This document shows, in pieces, positions 24,840 to 32,665 of a stretch of 40,080 nucleotides of DNA (position 1 is the first letter of the stretch; every line of letters starts with the position of its first letter). A program made the translations under genes and the position numbers. The notes beneath the pieces are model-generated. The model had not been told where the DNA came from and did not search any database. It saw only the letters and a list, made by a program, of their open reading frames with translations. Where the stretch lies: contig CAJTIM010000032.1 of NCBI GenBank assembly GCA_910576325.1, forward strand, positions 1-40,080. The letters are read 5' to 3'. This DNA comes from Clostridia bacterium (GTDB taxonomy: Bacteria > Bacillota > Clostridia > Lachnospirales > Lachnospiraceae).

Positions 24840-25508
24840 ATGGAGAGTATTTTAAGGGCGGTTGGTCTTAAGAAGTATTATGGAAGCGGTGATACTCAGG
24901 TCCGTGCGCTGGATGGGGTGGATTTGGAGATTGAGCGGGGTACGTTTACCGCTATTATCGGCACATCGGGAAGCGGGAAGTCTACTCTGCTGAATATGCT
25001 TGGGGGACTGGATATTCCTACGGAGGGAAGTGTGCGGATCGGCGGCACGGAGCTTGCGGGGCTGAACCGGGATGAAGCGACGGTTTTTCGGCGTAAAGAG
25101 ATTGGTTTTGTCTTTCAGAATTATAATTTGATTCCGGTATTGACAGTGTGGGAAAATATTGTGTTTCCCCTGTCTCTGGATGGGAAAAAGCCGGATCGGG
25201 ATTTTGTGGAGAAGGTGGTGAAGCTTCTGGGGCTGGAGGATAAGCTTGACAGCCTGCCGGGGCACCTTTCCGGAGGACAGCAGCAGCGCGTGGCCATTGC
25301 AAGGGCGCTGGCTTCGAAACCCTCTATTATTTTGGCGGATGAACCCACCGGGAATCTGGATTCTAAGACAAGTGATGATGTAATTGGGCTGCTGAAAATG
25401 ACAAGTGAGGAATTTCGGCAGACGATTGTGATGATTACTCATAATCCGGAGATTGCACAGATGGCAGATCGGATTGTGCGGATTGAGGATGGGAGGATTG
25501 TGGCGTAA
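24840..25508 (+). CDS. ABC transporter ATPase (MacB/Bce type), second copy
   Basis: A 222-residue ATPase with Walker [26 protein letters not shown], signature [15 protein letters not shown] and Walker [19 protein letters not shown] is 7 nt before ATG 24840. It is closely similar in sequence and length to the ATPase at 21276, which points to gene duplication. Its signature motif (LSGGQ) is the more canonical of the two, so it may be the main motor. The operon ends with a terminator at 25578. Confidence 0.93.
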   Translation: MESILRAVGLKKYYGSGDTQVRALDGVDLEIERGTFTAIIGTSGSGKSTLLNMLGGLDIPTEGSVRIGGTELAGLNRDEATVFRRKEIGFVFQNYNLIPVLTVWENIVFPLSLDGKKPDRDFVEKVVKLLGLEDKLDSLPGHLSGGQQQRVAIARALASKPSIILADEPTGNLDSKTSDDVIGLLKMTSEEFRQTIVMITHNPEIAQMADRIVRIEDGRIVA

Positions 25509-25577
25509 GGGGAATCCTGTGAGAATATGCGGTGAAATATGCTCTGAATGGCTTCTTAATCGTTTCATTCATCTTAT

Positions 25578-25626
25578 ATACCCTCAGCGGACAAGGAGTG
25601 TGTCTTCCCTTGTCCGCTGAGGGTAT
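25578..25626 (+). terminator. Strong terminator after the ABC operon
   Basis: A 19-bp perfect stem (25578-25596 with 25608-25626, ATACCCTCAGCGGACAAGG in the 5' arm) around an 11-nt loop. Its 3' arm touches the TTGACA of the next promoter. The T-tract is short, but the stem is very stable and works in either direction. Confidence 0.8.
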
Positions 25627-25654
25627 TGACATTTAGATAAGACTACAGTAGTCT
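25626..25654 (+). promoter_or_regulatory. Relic BlaI-type promoter and operator
   Basis: TTGACA (25626-25631), a 17-bp spacer and TAGTCT (25649-25654). A perfect dyad GACTACAGTAGTC (25641-25653) covers the -10 region, resembling the ACTACA/TGTAGT operators of BlaI/MecI repressors. It stands directly before the blaI remnant. The gene body is gone but the control region is still readable. Confidence 0.55.
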
Positions 25655-25824
25655 GCCATGCACTTATTCCCAAAGAAGAAGTACAGGAAGCTGAAACGAA
25701 TGAACTGATTAACAAAATTTACGATGGTTCTGCGGATAAGCTGTTTGCTGCTTTGCTGAGCAGGAAAAAACATTCTGCTGAAGAAATTGAAAAGCTGAAG
25801 CAAATTGTTGCAGATTTGGAATGA
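25655..25824 (+). pseudogene. blaI-like repressor, C-terminal remnant
   Basis: About 55 codons without a start, reading ALIPKEEVQEAETNELINKIY, then DGSADKLFAALLSR and SAEEIEKLKQIVADLE before a stop at 25822. This is the dimerisation end of BlaI/MecI-type penicillinase repressors. The whole N-terminal winged helix is missing: the operator region is joined almost directly to the C-terminal part by a deletion. Confidence 0.8.
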
Positions 25825-25834
25825 GGTGGTAAGC

Positions 25835-26238
25835 ATGAATACGCTGCCGGATTGAGTTTCGAGCAGCATTGCCAGTTCATAATGCCTATGCAGAACAATG
25901 GATAAAAGAACATCCTCTAAAACGGCGAATATCAATTAAACAGTCGGATAGAATTTCCGCACCGCTGACATACGGCGTTTTGCACCCTGTTATTTTAATG
26001 CCCAAGCAAACGGACTGGACGAATATAGAGCAGTTGCGATATACTTACAAACAATACCGACAGTACCATTGTAGAAACCCAATATTGTATGCTGGCTTAC
26101 AGCAAAACGGGTTCACTGCTAAAGCTATATTGGAATTTCCTTGGCAGCAGTACGCAAAGCAGCTTTGAAAATATGGTTCGGACAAAAACAAATATTTTAT
26201 CCGGTAACGAAATTATTATCCATATGAATATAAAATAG
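25835..26238 (+). pseudogene. blaR1-like M56 metallopeptidase, broken remnant
   Basis: It follows the blaI remnant with a residual ribosome binding site (GAGGTGG) and ATG 25835, but the frame stops after six codons. From about 25857 a second frame encodes FRAALPVHNAYAEQWIKEH and ISAPLTYGVLHPVILMPKQTDW, the BlaR1/MecR1 segment just before the zinc-binding HExxH, which is itself lost. A third frame ends in LAYSKTGSLLKLYWNFLGSS and a stop at 26236. At least two deletions and several frame changes make it non-functional. From 26239 to 26376 I see nothing coding. Confidence 0.7.
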
Positions 26239-26394
26239 AATCAGACTGAAAGCAGTAACAGCAAGCAAGGTATGACCGCAACTGCCAGTTCTTGTCTATT
26301 TTCTTTTCTTGAATTTTTCGACTGAAAATTATTTTTATAGAATTGTAACGAACTCTCGTTTTTTAACACCTATTTATGAAAATGCATGGAAAGT

Positions 26395-26571
26395 ATGTGC
26401 GGATTAAGGAAACACTCCGCGGGTATACCTATATGCACAGAAAACATGTGCAGATCAAGGAAACACCCTGCGGGTATACCTATATGCACAAAAAACATGT
26501 GCAGATCAAGGAAACACCCTGCGGGTATACCTATATGCACAAAAAACATGTGCAGATCAAGGAAAGGAGGT
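26395..26571 (+). promoter_or_regulatory. ECF-gene leader with 51-bp tandem repeats ending in the Shine-Dalgarno
   Basis: Units begin ATGTGC at 26395, 26446, 26497 and 26548, exactly 51 bp apart. Units 2 and 3 are identical for almost their whole length. Each contains AAGGAAACACCCTGCGGGTAT. GTGCA at the unit start can pair with TGCAC near its end, and ACCC pairs with GGGT inside. The fourth unit breaks off into AAGGAAAGGAGG, the ribosome binding site of the sigma gene. The unit length is a multiple of 3 and has no stop, so the leader reads in frame with the gene, but no ribosome binding site precedes it. The core is the same as in the fhs leader (2407-2614). Confidence 0.75.
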
Positions 26572-26579
26572 TACAGGAA

Positions 26580-27068
26580 ATGGAGTCTCTTGAGGAAATC
26601 TATCAGAAGCATGCCCGGACCGTGTATGCATATCTGCTGGGCAGAACCCGGAATCAGGATCTGGCGGAGGAATTGACCCAGGAGACATTTTTTCAGGCTG
26701 TCAGAACCATTGACACCTTCCGGGGCGACAGCAAGCTTTCCACCTGGCTGTGCGGAATCGCCAGAAATCTCTGGCTTGCACACTTAAGAGAGAGCCGTAA
26801 GTCGCAGCCCCTGGAGGAAATGGAAGAAATGGCCGGAGCCGCTTCGCCGGAGGAAGAGCTGAGTCTTCAGTGGGACAATCTGGAGATCTTAAAGCTGCTC
26901 CACGGCCTGAAGGAGCCGCTCCGGGAGGTTATGTATCTGCGGCTGATTGGAAATCTCACCTTTGCGCAGATTGGAGAAATTATGGGTAAGAGTGAAAATT
27001 GGACCCGGGTGAATTATTACCGGGGAAAAGAGAGAATCAGAAGGGAGGCAGGAGAGCATGGAGCATAA
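26580..27068 (+). CDS. ECF-family sigma factor
   Basis: A 162-residue ECF factor from ATG 26580, with AAAGGAGG 9-10 nt upstream. Region 2 (YQKHARTVYAYLLGRTRNQDLAEELTQETFFQAVRTIDTFRGDSKLSTWLCGIARNLW) is very typical of SigW-like factors. Region 4 follows (LKEPLREVMYLRLIGNLTFAQIGEIMGKSENWTRVNYYRGKERI). A longer in-frame start at 26376 would translate the tandem repeats and is rejected. It overlaps the next gene, a zinc-finger membrane protein that should be its anti-sigma factor, by 11 bp. Confidence 0.94.
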   Translation: MESLEEIYQKHARTVYAYLLGRTRNQDLAEELTQETFFQAVRTIDTFRGDSKLSTWLCGIARNLWLAHLRESRKSQPLEEMEEMAGAASPEEELSLQWDNLEILKLLHGLKEPLREVMYLRLIGNLTFAQIGEIMGKSENWTRVNYYRGKERIRREAGEHGA

Positions 27069-27522
27069 CATTTCCTGTGCACTGGTTCGGGATCTGGCGC
27101 CGCTGTACGCGGAAAATCTCGTATCAGAGGAGAGCCGGAAGGAGCTTGAGGCACATTTGGAAGCATGTGAATTGTGCAGAGCCTATTATCAAAGAATTAC
27201 GGAGAATATGGAGGAGGATTTGATGGAAACGGCAAGACAGGAAACAGTGGAGATTGATTATATGAAGCGGATTCGGGCATATCAGAGAACCAATGCTATT
27301 TTGGGAGGGATTGTAAGCTTTTTATTGGGAGCGCTTCTGCCCGTAGGGCTGCTGGGACTGTCGGTGTTTGTGATGCAGAACGGACTGAGTGATTACCACT
27401 TTGCACGTCTGCAGCTGATATGGCCAATGGTGCTTTTGCGGATGGCGCTGTCGGGGATCGTGGTATGTTTTATTTATTGCGGGGTGAATCGGATGCTTCG
27501 CAGAAAGTGCGTGACAAAGTAA
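27058..27522 (+). CDS. Zinc-finger membrane anti-sigma factor
   Basis: A 154-residue protein. The N-terminal zf-HC2/ZAS domain carries the H-x3-C-x2-C motif (HLEACELCRAYY, near residues 32-43), which in this family binds zinc and holds the sigma factor. Two hydrophobic helices (near 78-102 and 120-143) place it in the membrane. It overlaps the sigma gene by 11 bp, so the two are co-translated. The signal that releases the sigma factor is unknown. Confidence 0.9.
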   Translation: MEHNISCALVRDLAPLYAENLVSEESRKELEAHLEACELCRAYYQRITENMEEDLMETARQETVEIDYMKRIRAYQRTNAILGGIVSFLLGALLPVGLLGLSVFVMQNGLSDYHFARLQLIWPMVLLRMALSGIVVCFIYCGVNRMLRRKCVTK

Positions 27523-27556
27523 ACTAATATATTAGCTTTGCAGATAGTTTGAATTT

Positions 27557-27598
27557 TACCCTCGGCGGATAAGAAAAACTTCTTAAAAGCCGGGGGTA
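27557..27598 (+). terminator. Hairpin after the anti-sigma gene
   Basis: TACCCTCGGC (27557-27566) pairs with GCCGGGGGTA (27589-27598) with one G-T pair, enclosing a second stem AAGAA/TTCTT. Weak T-tract. Probable terminator between the sigma operon and the next two-component operon. Confidence 0.55.
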
Positions 27599-27673
27599 TA
27601 TTTCCGGTTACTGCTCACGGAGTGAATGGTAAGTATATCCATTTAAACCGAAAACCGATGCTGAGTCTTTCAC

Positions 27674-27701
27674 TTGCACAAACCTCGGAACGTGCTATAC
27701 T
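27674..27701 (+). promoter_or_regulatory. Promoter of the second two-component operon
   Basis: TTGCAC (27674-27679), a 16-bp spacer and TATACT (27696-27701). Transcription would begin near 27708, 58 bp before the regulator start used here. Confidence 0.55.
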
Positions 27702-27765
27702 AATACAGAAAATAAAGTTTGCAGACAAGAAGATACCTTTAATGGACAAGGGGACAAAGATTATA

Positions 27766-28455
27766 ATGAGAAAAATATTGATTGTAGAAGACGACGAAAA
27801 GCTTTGCCGAGAGCTGGGAACTTTTTTGACAAATAACGGCTACCAGGCAGAAAGCCTGCCGGAAGGGGAATATACGGTGAAAGCGATTCTGGAAGCGCAG
27901 CCGGATCTGGTGCTTCTGGACTTGGGACTGCCGGGGACGGACGGCCTTTATCTCTGCCGGGAGCTTCGCAAGGTCTGTGAGCTTCCGGTGATTGTGATTA
28001 CCAGTCAGGATACCCAGATGGCGGAGCTTATGAGCATGAGCCAGGGAGCGGATGATTTTGTCACAAAGCCTTTTCACCTCCAGATTCTGCTGGCGCGGAT
28101 AGAGGCTGTTCTGAAACGGGTTTACCGGGAGCCGGTCGTGAAGGAACAGGAGCAGCTGGGGGATTTTACCCTGGATGTGGCCAGAGCGGTCATTGCCTCG
28201 GAGACGGGAAGCGCGGAGCTTACCAAAAATGAGCTGCGGATTTTGGACTGCCTGGCACATCATAAGAATGAAATTGTTTCAAGGGACGATCTCATTTCCC
28301 ATCTGTGGGACAGTGAGCTTTTTGTGGACGACAATACCCTGACGGTCAATATGACCCGCCTGCGGGGAAAACTGGAGGCAATCGGGGTCCGCAATGTGAT
28401 TCAGACAAAGAGAGGATTGGGGTACGTGCTGTTATGCGATACGGAATCTATATAA
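27766..28455 (+). CDS. OmpR-family response regulator (BceR-like)
   Basis: A 229-residue regulator: receiver domain with D9/D10, D52 (VLLDLGLPGTDG), T in VITSQD and K in FVTKPF, then a winged helix (LTKNELRILDCL... TVNMTRLRGKLE... TKRGLGYVL). The start at 27766 matches the usual MRKILIVEDD beginning; ATG 27742 in the same frame is possible. It overlaps the kinase gene by 22 bp. Kinase, structured leader elements, ATPase and permease follow in order, which is the BceRS-BceAB arrangement for resistance to peptide antibiotics. Confidence 0.94.
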   Translation: MRKILIVEDDEKLCRELGTFLTNNGYQAESLPEGEYTVKAILEAQPDLVLLDLGLPGTDGLYLCRELRKVCELPVIVITSQDTQMAELMSMSQGADDFVTKPFHLQILLARIEAVLKRVYREPVVKEQEQLGDFTLDVARAVIASETGSAELTKNELRILDCLAHHKNEIVSRDDLISHLWDSELFVDDNTLTVNMTRLRGKLEAIGVRNVIQTKRGLGYVLLCDTESI

Positions 28456-29447
28456 AGGAGCGTTTGGGACAGATAATATTTGTAAGCGGAGTGCTTGCCA
28501 CGGTGGAGATTTTTCTTCTTACGCTCCGGTCAAGCCTTTGGATTGGCATTTATACGGCTATCTGCTTTTATGGGGCGTATTTTCTGATTTCCTGGCAGGA
28601 GTTTCGTAAGGAAAAGATTTATTTTCAGAATATAATGGAAAGTCTTTCGGGCCTTGATAAGAAATACCTTCTGCCGGAAATGCTCGGATACCCGGGAAAT
28701 CAGGAGGAACGGATGCTAAAAGAGCTTCTGGAGGATCTGGGGAAGTCCATGACGGATCATGTGAATTATTACAAAAATGCGGAAAGAGAATACAAGGAAT
28801 ACATTGAGCTGTGGATTCATGAGGTAAAAACGCCCATTGCCGCAGGAAAGCTGATGGTAGAGAATCACCGGACGGAAAGTGCCAGGGAACTGGAGGCGGA
28901 GCTTGAGCGGATTGAGAGCTATACGGAGCAGGCGCTTTTCTATGCCCGGAGCGCCCATGTGGAAAAGGATTATCTTATTCGCGGGGTGAAGTTAAAAGAT
29001 CTTGTGACTCAGGCGGTGAAGAGGAACAAGCGGGCCTTGATAGCAAAGCGGGCTTCGATTGAGATGGAGGGGCTTGAAACGATTGTGTACAGCGATGAAA
29101 AATGGCTTGCCTTTATTCTGAATCAGATTTTGTCCAACAGTGTGAAGTATGCGGACAAAGAGACTTTGAAGCTTTCCTTTACGGGAAATGTAGGGAAGGA
29201 GCAGATTACGCTTGGCATAAAGGACAATGGACGGGGGATTAAGAGCAGAGATTTGGACCGGGTGTTTGAGAAAGGCTTTACGGGTAGCAGGGGAAGACAG
29301 ATGGACCAGGCTACGGGACTGGGGCTTTATCTCTGCAAGAAGCTGTGCGGCCGGCTGGGGCATGGAATTGAGATTGCTTCCACGGAAGGAGAGGGCTGCG
29401 AAGTAAGGCTCATTTTTCCCCGGGGGAGCTATGCGGATGTAATATAA
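28434..29447 (+). CDS. Intramembrane-sensing histidine kinase (BceS-like)
   Basis: A 337-residue kinase with two helices (near residues 12-30 and 36-53) joined by a few residues, lacking an outer sensor, as in BceS. The dimerisation/phosphorylation motif is LWIHEVKTPIAA with H129. The ATPase part has N box (ILNQILSNSVKYAD), G1 (DNGRGI) and G2 (ATGLGLYLCK). BceS-type kinases read the activity of their own transporter, here probably 29879-32657. The first 22 bp overlap the regulator. Confidence 0.95.
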   Translation: MRYGIYIKERLGQIIFVSGVLATVEIFLLTLRSSLWIGIYTAICFYGAYFLISWQEFRKEKIYFQNIMESLSGLDKKYLLPEMLGYPGNQEERMLKELLEDLGKSMTDHVNYYKNAEREYKEYIELWIHEVKTPIAAGKLMVENHRTESARELEAELERIESYTEQALFYARSAHVEKDYLIRGVKLKDLVTQAVKRNKRALIAKRASIEMEGLETIVYSDEKWLAFILNQILSNSVKYADKETLKLSFTGNVGKEQITLGIKDNGRGIKSRDLDRVFEKGFTGSRGRQMDQATGLGLYLCKKLCGRLGHGIEIASTEGEGCEVRLIFPRGSYADVI

Positions 29448-29571
29448 AAGACAAAGCTTACAAAAATGAAAGGCAGAAGTAAGCAACTTCGATGGTACGA
29501 AGCGCGGAAGCTTCCTATAATCAGAGTATGAAATATTTCAAAGGTTACAAAAAATAGAACCAGCATCATCC

Positions 29572-29690
29572 GGTAAAGTCGCAAAGGCGCACGAGAGGAA
29601 CTTTCATGAGTGCCCTTTCGAATGAAAGTTCCTCTCATTACAAGTGCGCCGAAGCGACTTTACCCTTTAGTGCCGTCGCGCAGCGACTTT
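29572..29690 (+). ncRNA. Structured hairpin element, copy 1
   Basis: A three-part nested hairpin, all perfect: 29572-29582 with 29654-29664 (GGTAAAGTCGC/GCGACTTTACC), 29586-29592 with 29644-29650 (GGCGCAC/GTGCGCC), and 15 bp 29593-29607 with 29622-29636 around a 14-nt loop. A short hairpin GTCGC-gca-GCGAC and TTT follow (29675-29690). GCGACTTTA occurs twice, so the first strand could pair with either copy. It lies between the Bce-like kinase and ATPase genes. Calling it RNA is inference from structure; 29448-29571 shows nothing else. Confidence 0.6.
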
Positions 29691-29743
29691 AATCGTCCAG
29701 CTAAGAAATGTTAAGTAATTTTGAAAAATAATTTCTGCTGGCC

Positions 29744-29863
29744 GGTAAAGCCGCAAAGGCGCACGAGAGAAACTTTTATGAGTGTCCTTTCGAATAAAAG
29801 TTTTTCTCATTACAGGTGTGCCGAAGCGACTTTACCCTTTAGTGCCGTCGCGCAGCGACTTTT
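29744..29863 (+). ncRNA. Structured hairpin element, copy 2
   Basis: A second copy of the 29572 element, starting 172 bp later and ending 15 bp before the ATPase start codon. The same three stems form: 29744-29754/29826-29836, 29758-29764/29816-29822, 29765-29779/29794-29808. Several stem positions differ from copy 1 on both strands at once (for example C-G to T-A and G-C to A-T in the long stem) or become G-T pairs, while the 14-nt loop differs by only one base. The final hairpin (29847-29859) is followed by TTTT and then the AGGAGG of the ATPase gene. Confidence 0.6.
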
Positions 29864-29878
29864 AATAGGAGGCGTACC

Positions 29879-30646
29879 ATGAGTGTAATTTTAAATGTCA
29901 GCAATATTGAAAAGTATTACGGAAGCAAGGGAAGCATCACCAAGGCCATCGACAATATCAGCTTCCAGGTTGAGTCCGGTGAGTTTGTGGGGATTATGGG
30001 GGCCAGCGGAAGCGGAAAGACGACTCTTCTAAACTGCATTTCCACCATAGACCGGGTAACAAGCGGTGAAATCAAGGTGGGCGGGAAGGACATCACAAAG
30101 CTTCGGGGCAATGCCCTGAATAAATTCCGCCGGGAGGAGCTTGGCTTTGTGTTCCAGGATTTTCACCTTCTGGATACCCTGACGGTCTATGAAAATATTG
30201 CCCTGGCTCTGTCCATCCGGCATGTGGCCCCGGGGAAGATTGAGAAGCGTATCCGCGAGACTGCGGCAAGGCTTGGAATCTCGGGGATTTTAAATAAATA
30301 CCCATACCAGATCTCCGGAGGCGAGAAGCAGAGAACGGCTTCCGCCCGGGCAATGATTGGGGACCCCAAGCTGATTCTGGCCGACGAGCCTACAGGCGCT
30401 CTGGATTCCAGAGCATCCCGGATGCTGCTTAAGTGCTTTGAGGAGATGAACGGCAAGCTTGGGGCTACGATTCTTATGGTCACTCACGATGCTTTTACGG
30501 CAAGCTATGCCTCGCGCATCCTCTTTATCAAGGACGGCGGGATTTTCAGCGAGATCCGCCGGGGAAATGAGGACCGGAAGAGCTTTTTCGGCCAGATTAT
30601 TGATGTGGTTACTTTACTGGGAGGTGATTTGAATGATGCTGTTTAA
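29879..30646 (+). CDS. ABC transporter ATPase (BceA-like)
   Basis: A 255-residue ATPase: Walker A GASGSGKTT, FQDFHLLDTLTVYENI (typical BceA/YxdL), signature ISGGEKQRTASARAM, Walker [12 protein letters not shown] and H in MVTHD. It ends with the ~25-residue tail common in BceA proteins. AGGAGG is 7 nt before ATG. It overlaps the permease gene by 11 bp. Together they would form a peptide-antibiotic detoxification transporter that also serves as sensor for the upstream kinase. Confidence 0.94.
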   Translation: MSVILNVSNIEKYYGSKGSITKAIDNISFQVESGEFVGIMGASGSGKTTLLNCISTIDRVTSGEIKVGGKDITKLRGNALNKFRREELGFVFQDFHLLDTLTVYENIALALSIRHVAPGKIEKRIRETAARLGISGILNKYPYQISGGEKQRTASARAMIGDPKLILADEPTGALDSRASRMLLKCFEEMNGKLGATILMVTHDAFTASYASRILFIKDGGIFSEIRRGNEDRKSFFGQIIDVVTLLGGDLNDAV

Positions 30647-32657
30647 ATTATCTCTTCGGAATCTGAAAAAGAGCTTCAAGGACTACACCATTTATTTTCT
30701 CACACTGGTATTGGGGGTTGCGATCTTTTATGTATTTAATGCTTTGGATTCTCAGGGGGTTATGCAGTCTGTGTCTGCTTCCACAAGAGAAATTATTCAG
30801 CTTATGCTTGCAATGCTTGCAGGGGTTTCTGTTTTTGTGTCCGTAATTCTGGGATTTTTGATTGTGTATGCCAATAACTTTCTGATCCGCAGGCGGAAAA
30901 AGGAGTTTGGGGTGTATCTGACTCTTGGTATGAGCCGGGGCGCCATTTCCCGGATTCTTTTGGGCGAGACGGTGCTGATTGGGCTGATTTCCCTGGGTGT
31001 GGGGATTGTCATCGGGGTATTTGCCTCTCAGTTGATGTCCATTCTGGTGGCCCGGATGTTTGAGGCGGATATGTCGGCCTATACTTTTACATTTTCTCCC
31101 GGGGCGGCAGGAAAAACGGTGGTTTATTTTGGAATTATGTACTTGCTTGTGATTCTTTTTAATGCGGCGGCTATTTCCAGGTATAAGCTTCTGGATCTTT
31201 TGACGGCAGGCAGGAAAAATGAAAAGGTGCGGATGAAGAATCCGGTTGTTTCCGGGGTGCTGTTTGTGATTTCTCTGGGACTTTTGGGGTATTGTTATCT
31301 GAGTGTACTGGGGATTCTCGGAACCTTGAATCGGAACCGGACGCTGCTTTTGATTTTTCTGGGAAGTGCGGCGACGTTTTTGTTTTTCTGGTCTTTGTCG
31401 GGGATTCTGCTTCGGGTGGTGCAGGCAAGACGGGGCTTTTATCTGAAGGATTTGAATCTGTTTGTGTTCCGGCAGATGAACAGCCGGGTCAATACGATGG
31501 TTTTTTCTATGACAGTGATTTGTCTGATGCTGTTTATGACGATTGGCGTGCTTTCCTGCGGGGTGAGCGTGAATCAGTCCATGACGGCGGAGTTTGAGGC
31601 AATGACGCCCCGGGATGTGTGTATGACGAAGGGGATGGAGGCGGATGAGAGGCAGTCTTTTGAGGATGCCGGAAAGGGGATTGAAGAGTATCTTTTGGGA
31701 AAGGGGCTTGCGCTTGGCGAGGTGCTTCGGGAGGGATATACGGAGGTTACCTCTTATGTGCTGCCTGGGCTGACCTGGGAGAGTACCCTGGGGGCGAGTA
31801 AGGAGCAGGTGATGGAGCAGTTCCCGATGCTGGACTGGTCTCAGAGGGAGGAGTTTGTTCCGCTCTCGGCGTATAACCGAATGGCGGAGTGTTTCGGGAT
31901 TCCTACTTATGAGCTTGGGGAGGATGAGTATCTGCTTTTGTGTACCTTTGATCCAATGAAAGTGATTCGGGATACGGCTCTTCGGGCCGGGGCATCTCTT
32001 ACCATTGGAGGGAGGCAGTATGTGCCGAGGTTTGAGGAGTCTCAGGACGGATATCTGAGTATGAACAGCTCGCGGTCGCTTCTGGGGCTCTATGTTTTGC
32101 CGGACAGTGCTTTTGAAGACGGGGAGTTTGTGCCTTACTGCAATTATCTGGCAGGGGATTATGAAGCGGATTCTGAGGAGGAAAGGGAGGTTTTCGAGGT
32201 CAGAATTGCGGATGCAACGAAGCGGACGCCGATTTATGCGTTTTCGAAGATTGCACTTCGGGAGAACAGTATCGGGATTGGGGCTATTATGACGTTTATA
32301 GCGCTTTATCTTGGGGTGATCTTTTTGATATCCAGTGCGGCGGTTTTGGCACTTAAGGAGCTGTCGGAGGCTTCGGATAACCGGGATAGGTATCGGATTT
32401 TGCGTGAGCTTGGGGCGGATCAGGGGATGGTTCGCGGGGCGCTGTTTCGGCAGATTGGGATTTTCTTTTTGCTGCCGCTTTTATTGGCTTTTGTGCATGC
32501 GGTTTTTGGGGTGCAGTTTGTGAATCGGATGCTGGTGATTCTGAATGGGGGGTCGCAGCTGGGGGCTATTTTGTTTACGGCGGGGTTTATTGCACTGATT
32601 TATGGGGGGTATTTTTGGGCTACTTATGTGGGGAGTAGGAGGATTGTGGAGGAGTGA
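30636..32657 (+). CDS. FtsX-family permease (BceB-like)
   Basis: A 673-residue permease, close to the BceB length (~650). The family N-terminus LFKLSLRNLKKSFKDYTIYFLTL is followed by ten predicted helices. A large outer domain of about 200 residues (near 310-520, ...VSVNQSMTAEFEAMTPRDVCMTKG...) lies between helices 7 and 8, the position of the ligand-binding domain in BceB. FtsX motif RRRKKEFGVYLTLGMSRGAI is clear. Start ATG 30636 (30633 is equally possible). A long palindrome with an internal terminator follows the stop. Confidence 0.94.
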   Translation: MLFKLSLRNLKKSFKDYTIYFLTLVLGVAIFYVFNALDSQGVMQSVSASTREIIQLMLAMLAGVSVFVSVILGFLIVYANNFLIRRRKKEFGVYLTLGMSRGAISRILLGETVLIGLISLGVGIVIGVFASQLMSILVARMFEADMSAYTFTFSPGAAGKTVVYFGIMYLLVILFNAAAISRYKLLDLLTAGRKNEKVRMKNPVVSGVLFVISLGLLGYCYLSVLGILGTLNRNRTLLLIFLGSAATFLFFWSLSGILLRVVQARRGFYLKDLNLFVFRQMNSRVNTMVFSMTVICLMLFMTIGVLSCGVSVNQSMTAEFEAMTPRDVCMTKGMEADERQSFEDAGKGIEEYLLGKGLALGEVLREGYTEVTSYVLPGLTWESTLGASKEQVMEQFPMLDWSQREEFVPLSAYNRMAECFGIPTYELGEDEYLLLCTFDPMKVIRDTALRAGASLTIGGRQYVPRFEESQDGYLSMNSSRSLLGLYVLPDSAFEDGEFVPYCNYLAGDYEADSEEEREVFEVRIADATKRTPIYAFSKIALRENSIGIGAIMTFIALYLGVIFLISSAAVLALKELSEASDNRDRYRILRELGADQGMVRGALFRQIGIFFLLPLLLAFVHAVFGVQFVNRMLVILNGGSQLGAILFTAGFIALIYGGYFWATYVGSRRIVEE

Positions 32658-32665
32658 GGACGGAC

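Noticed and set aside
26395..26571. 51-bp repeats as a CRISPR array
   Set aside because: The repeats are head-to-tail with no variable spacers and end in a ribosome binding site; no cas gene is nearby.
26376..26579. N-terminally extended sigma factor with KHVQIKETPCGYTYM repeats
   Set aside because: The extension only translates the leader repeat, has no ribosome binding site before its ATG, and the start at 26580 has a strong AAAGGAGG. A translated leader cannot be fully excluded.
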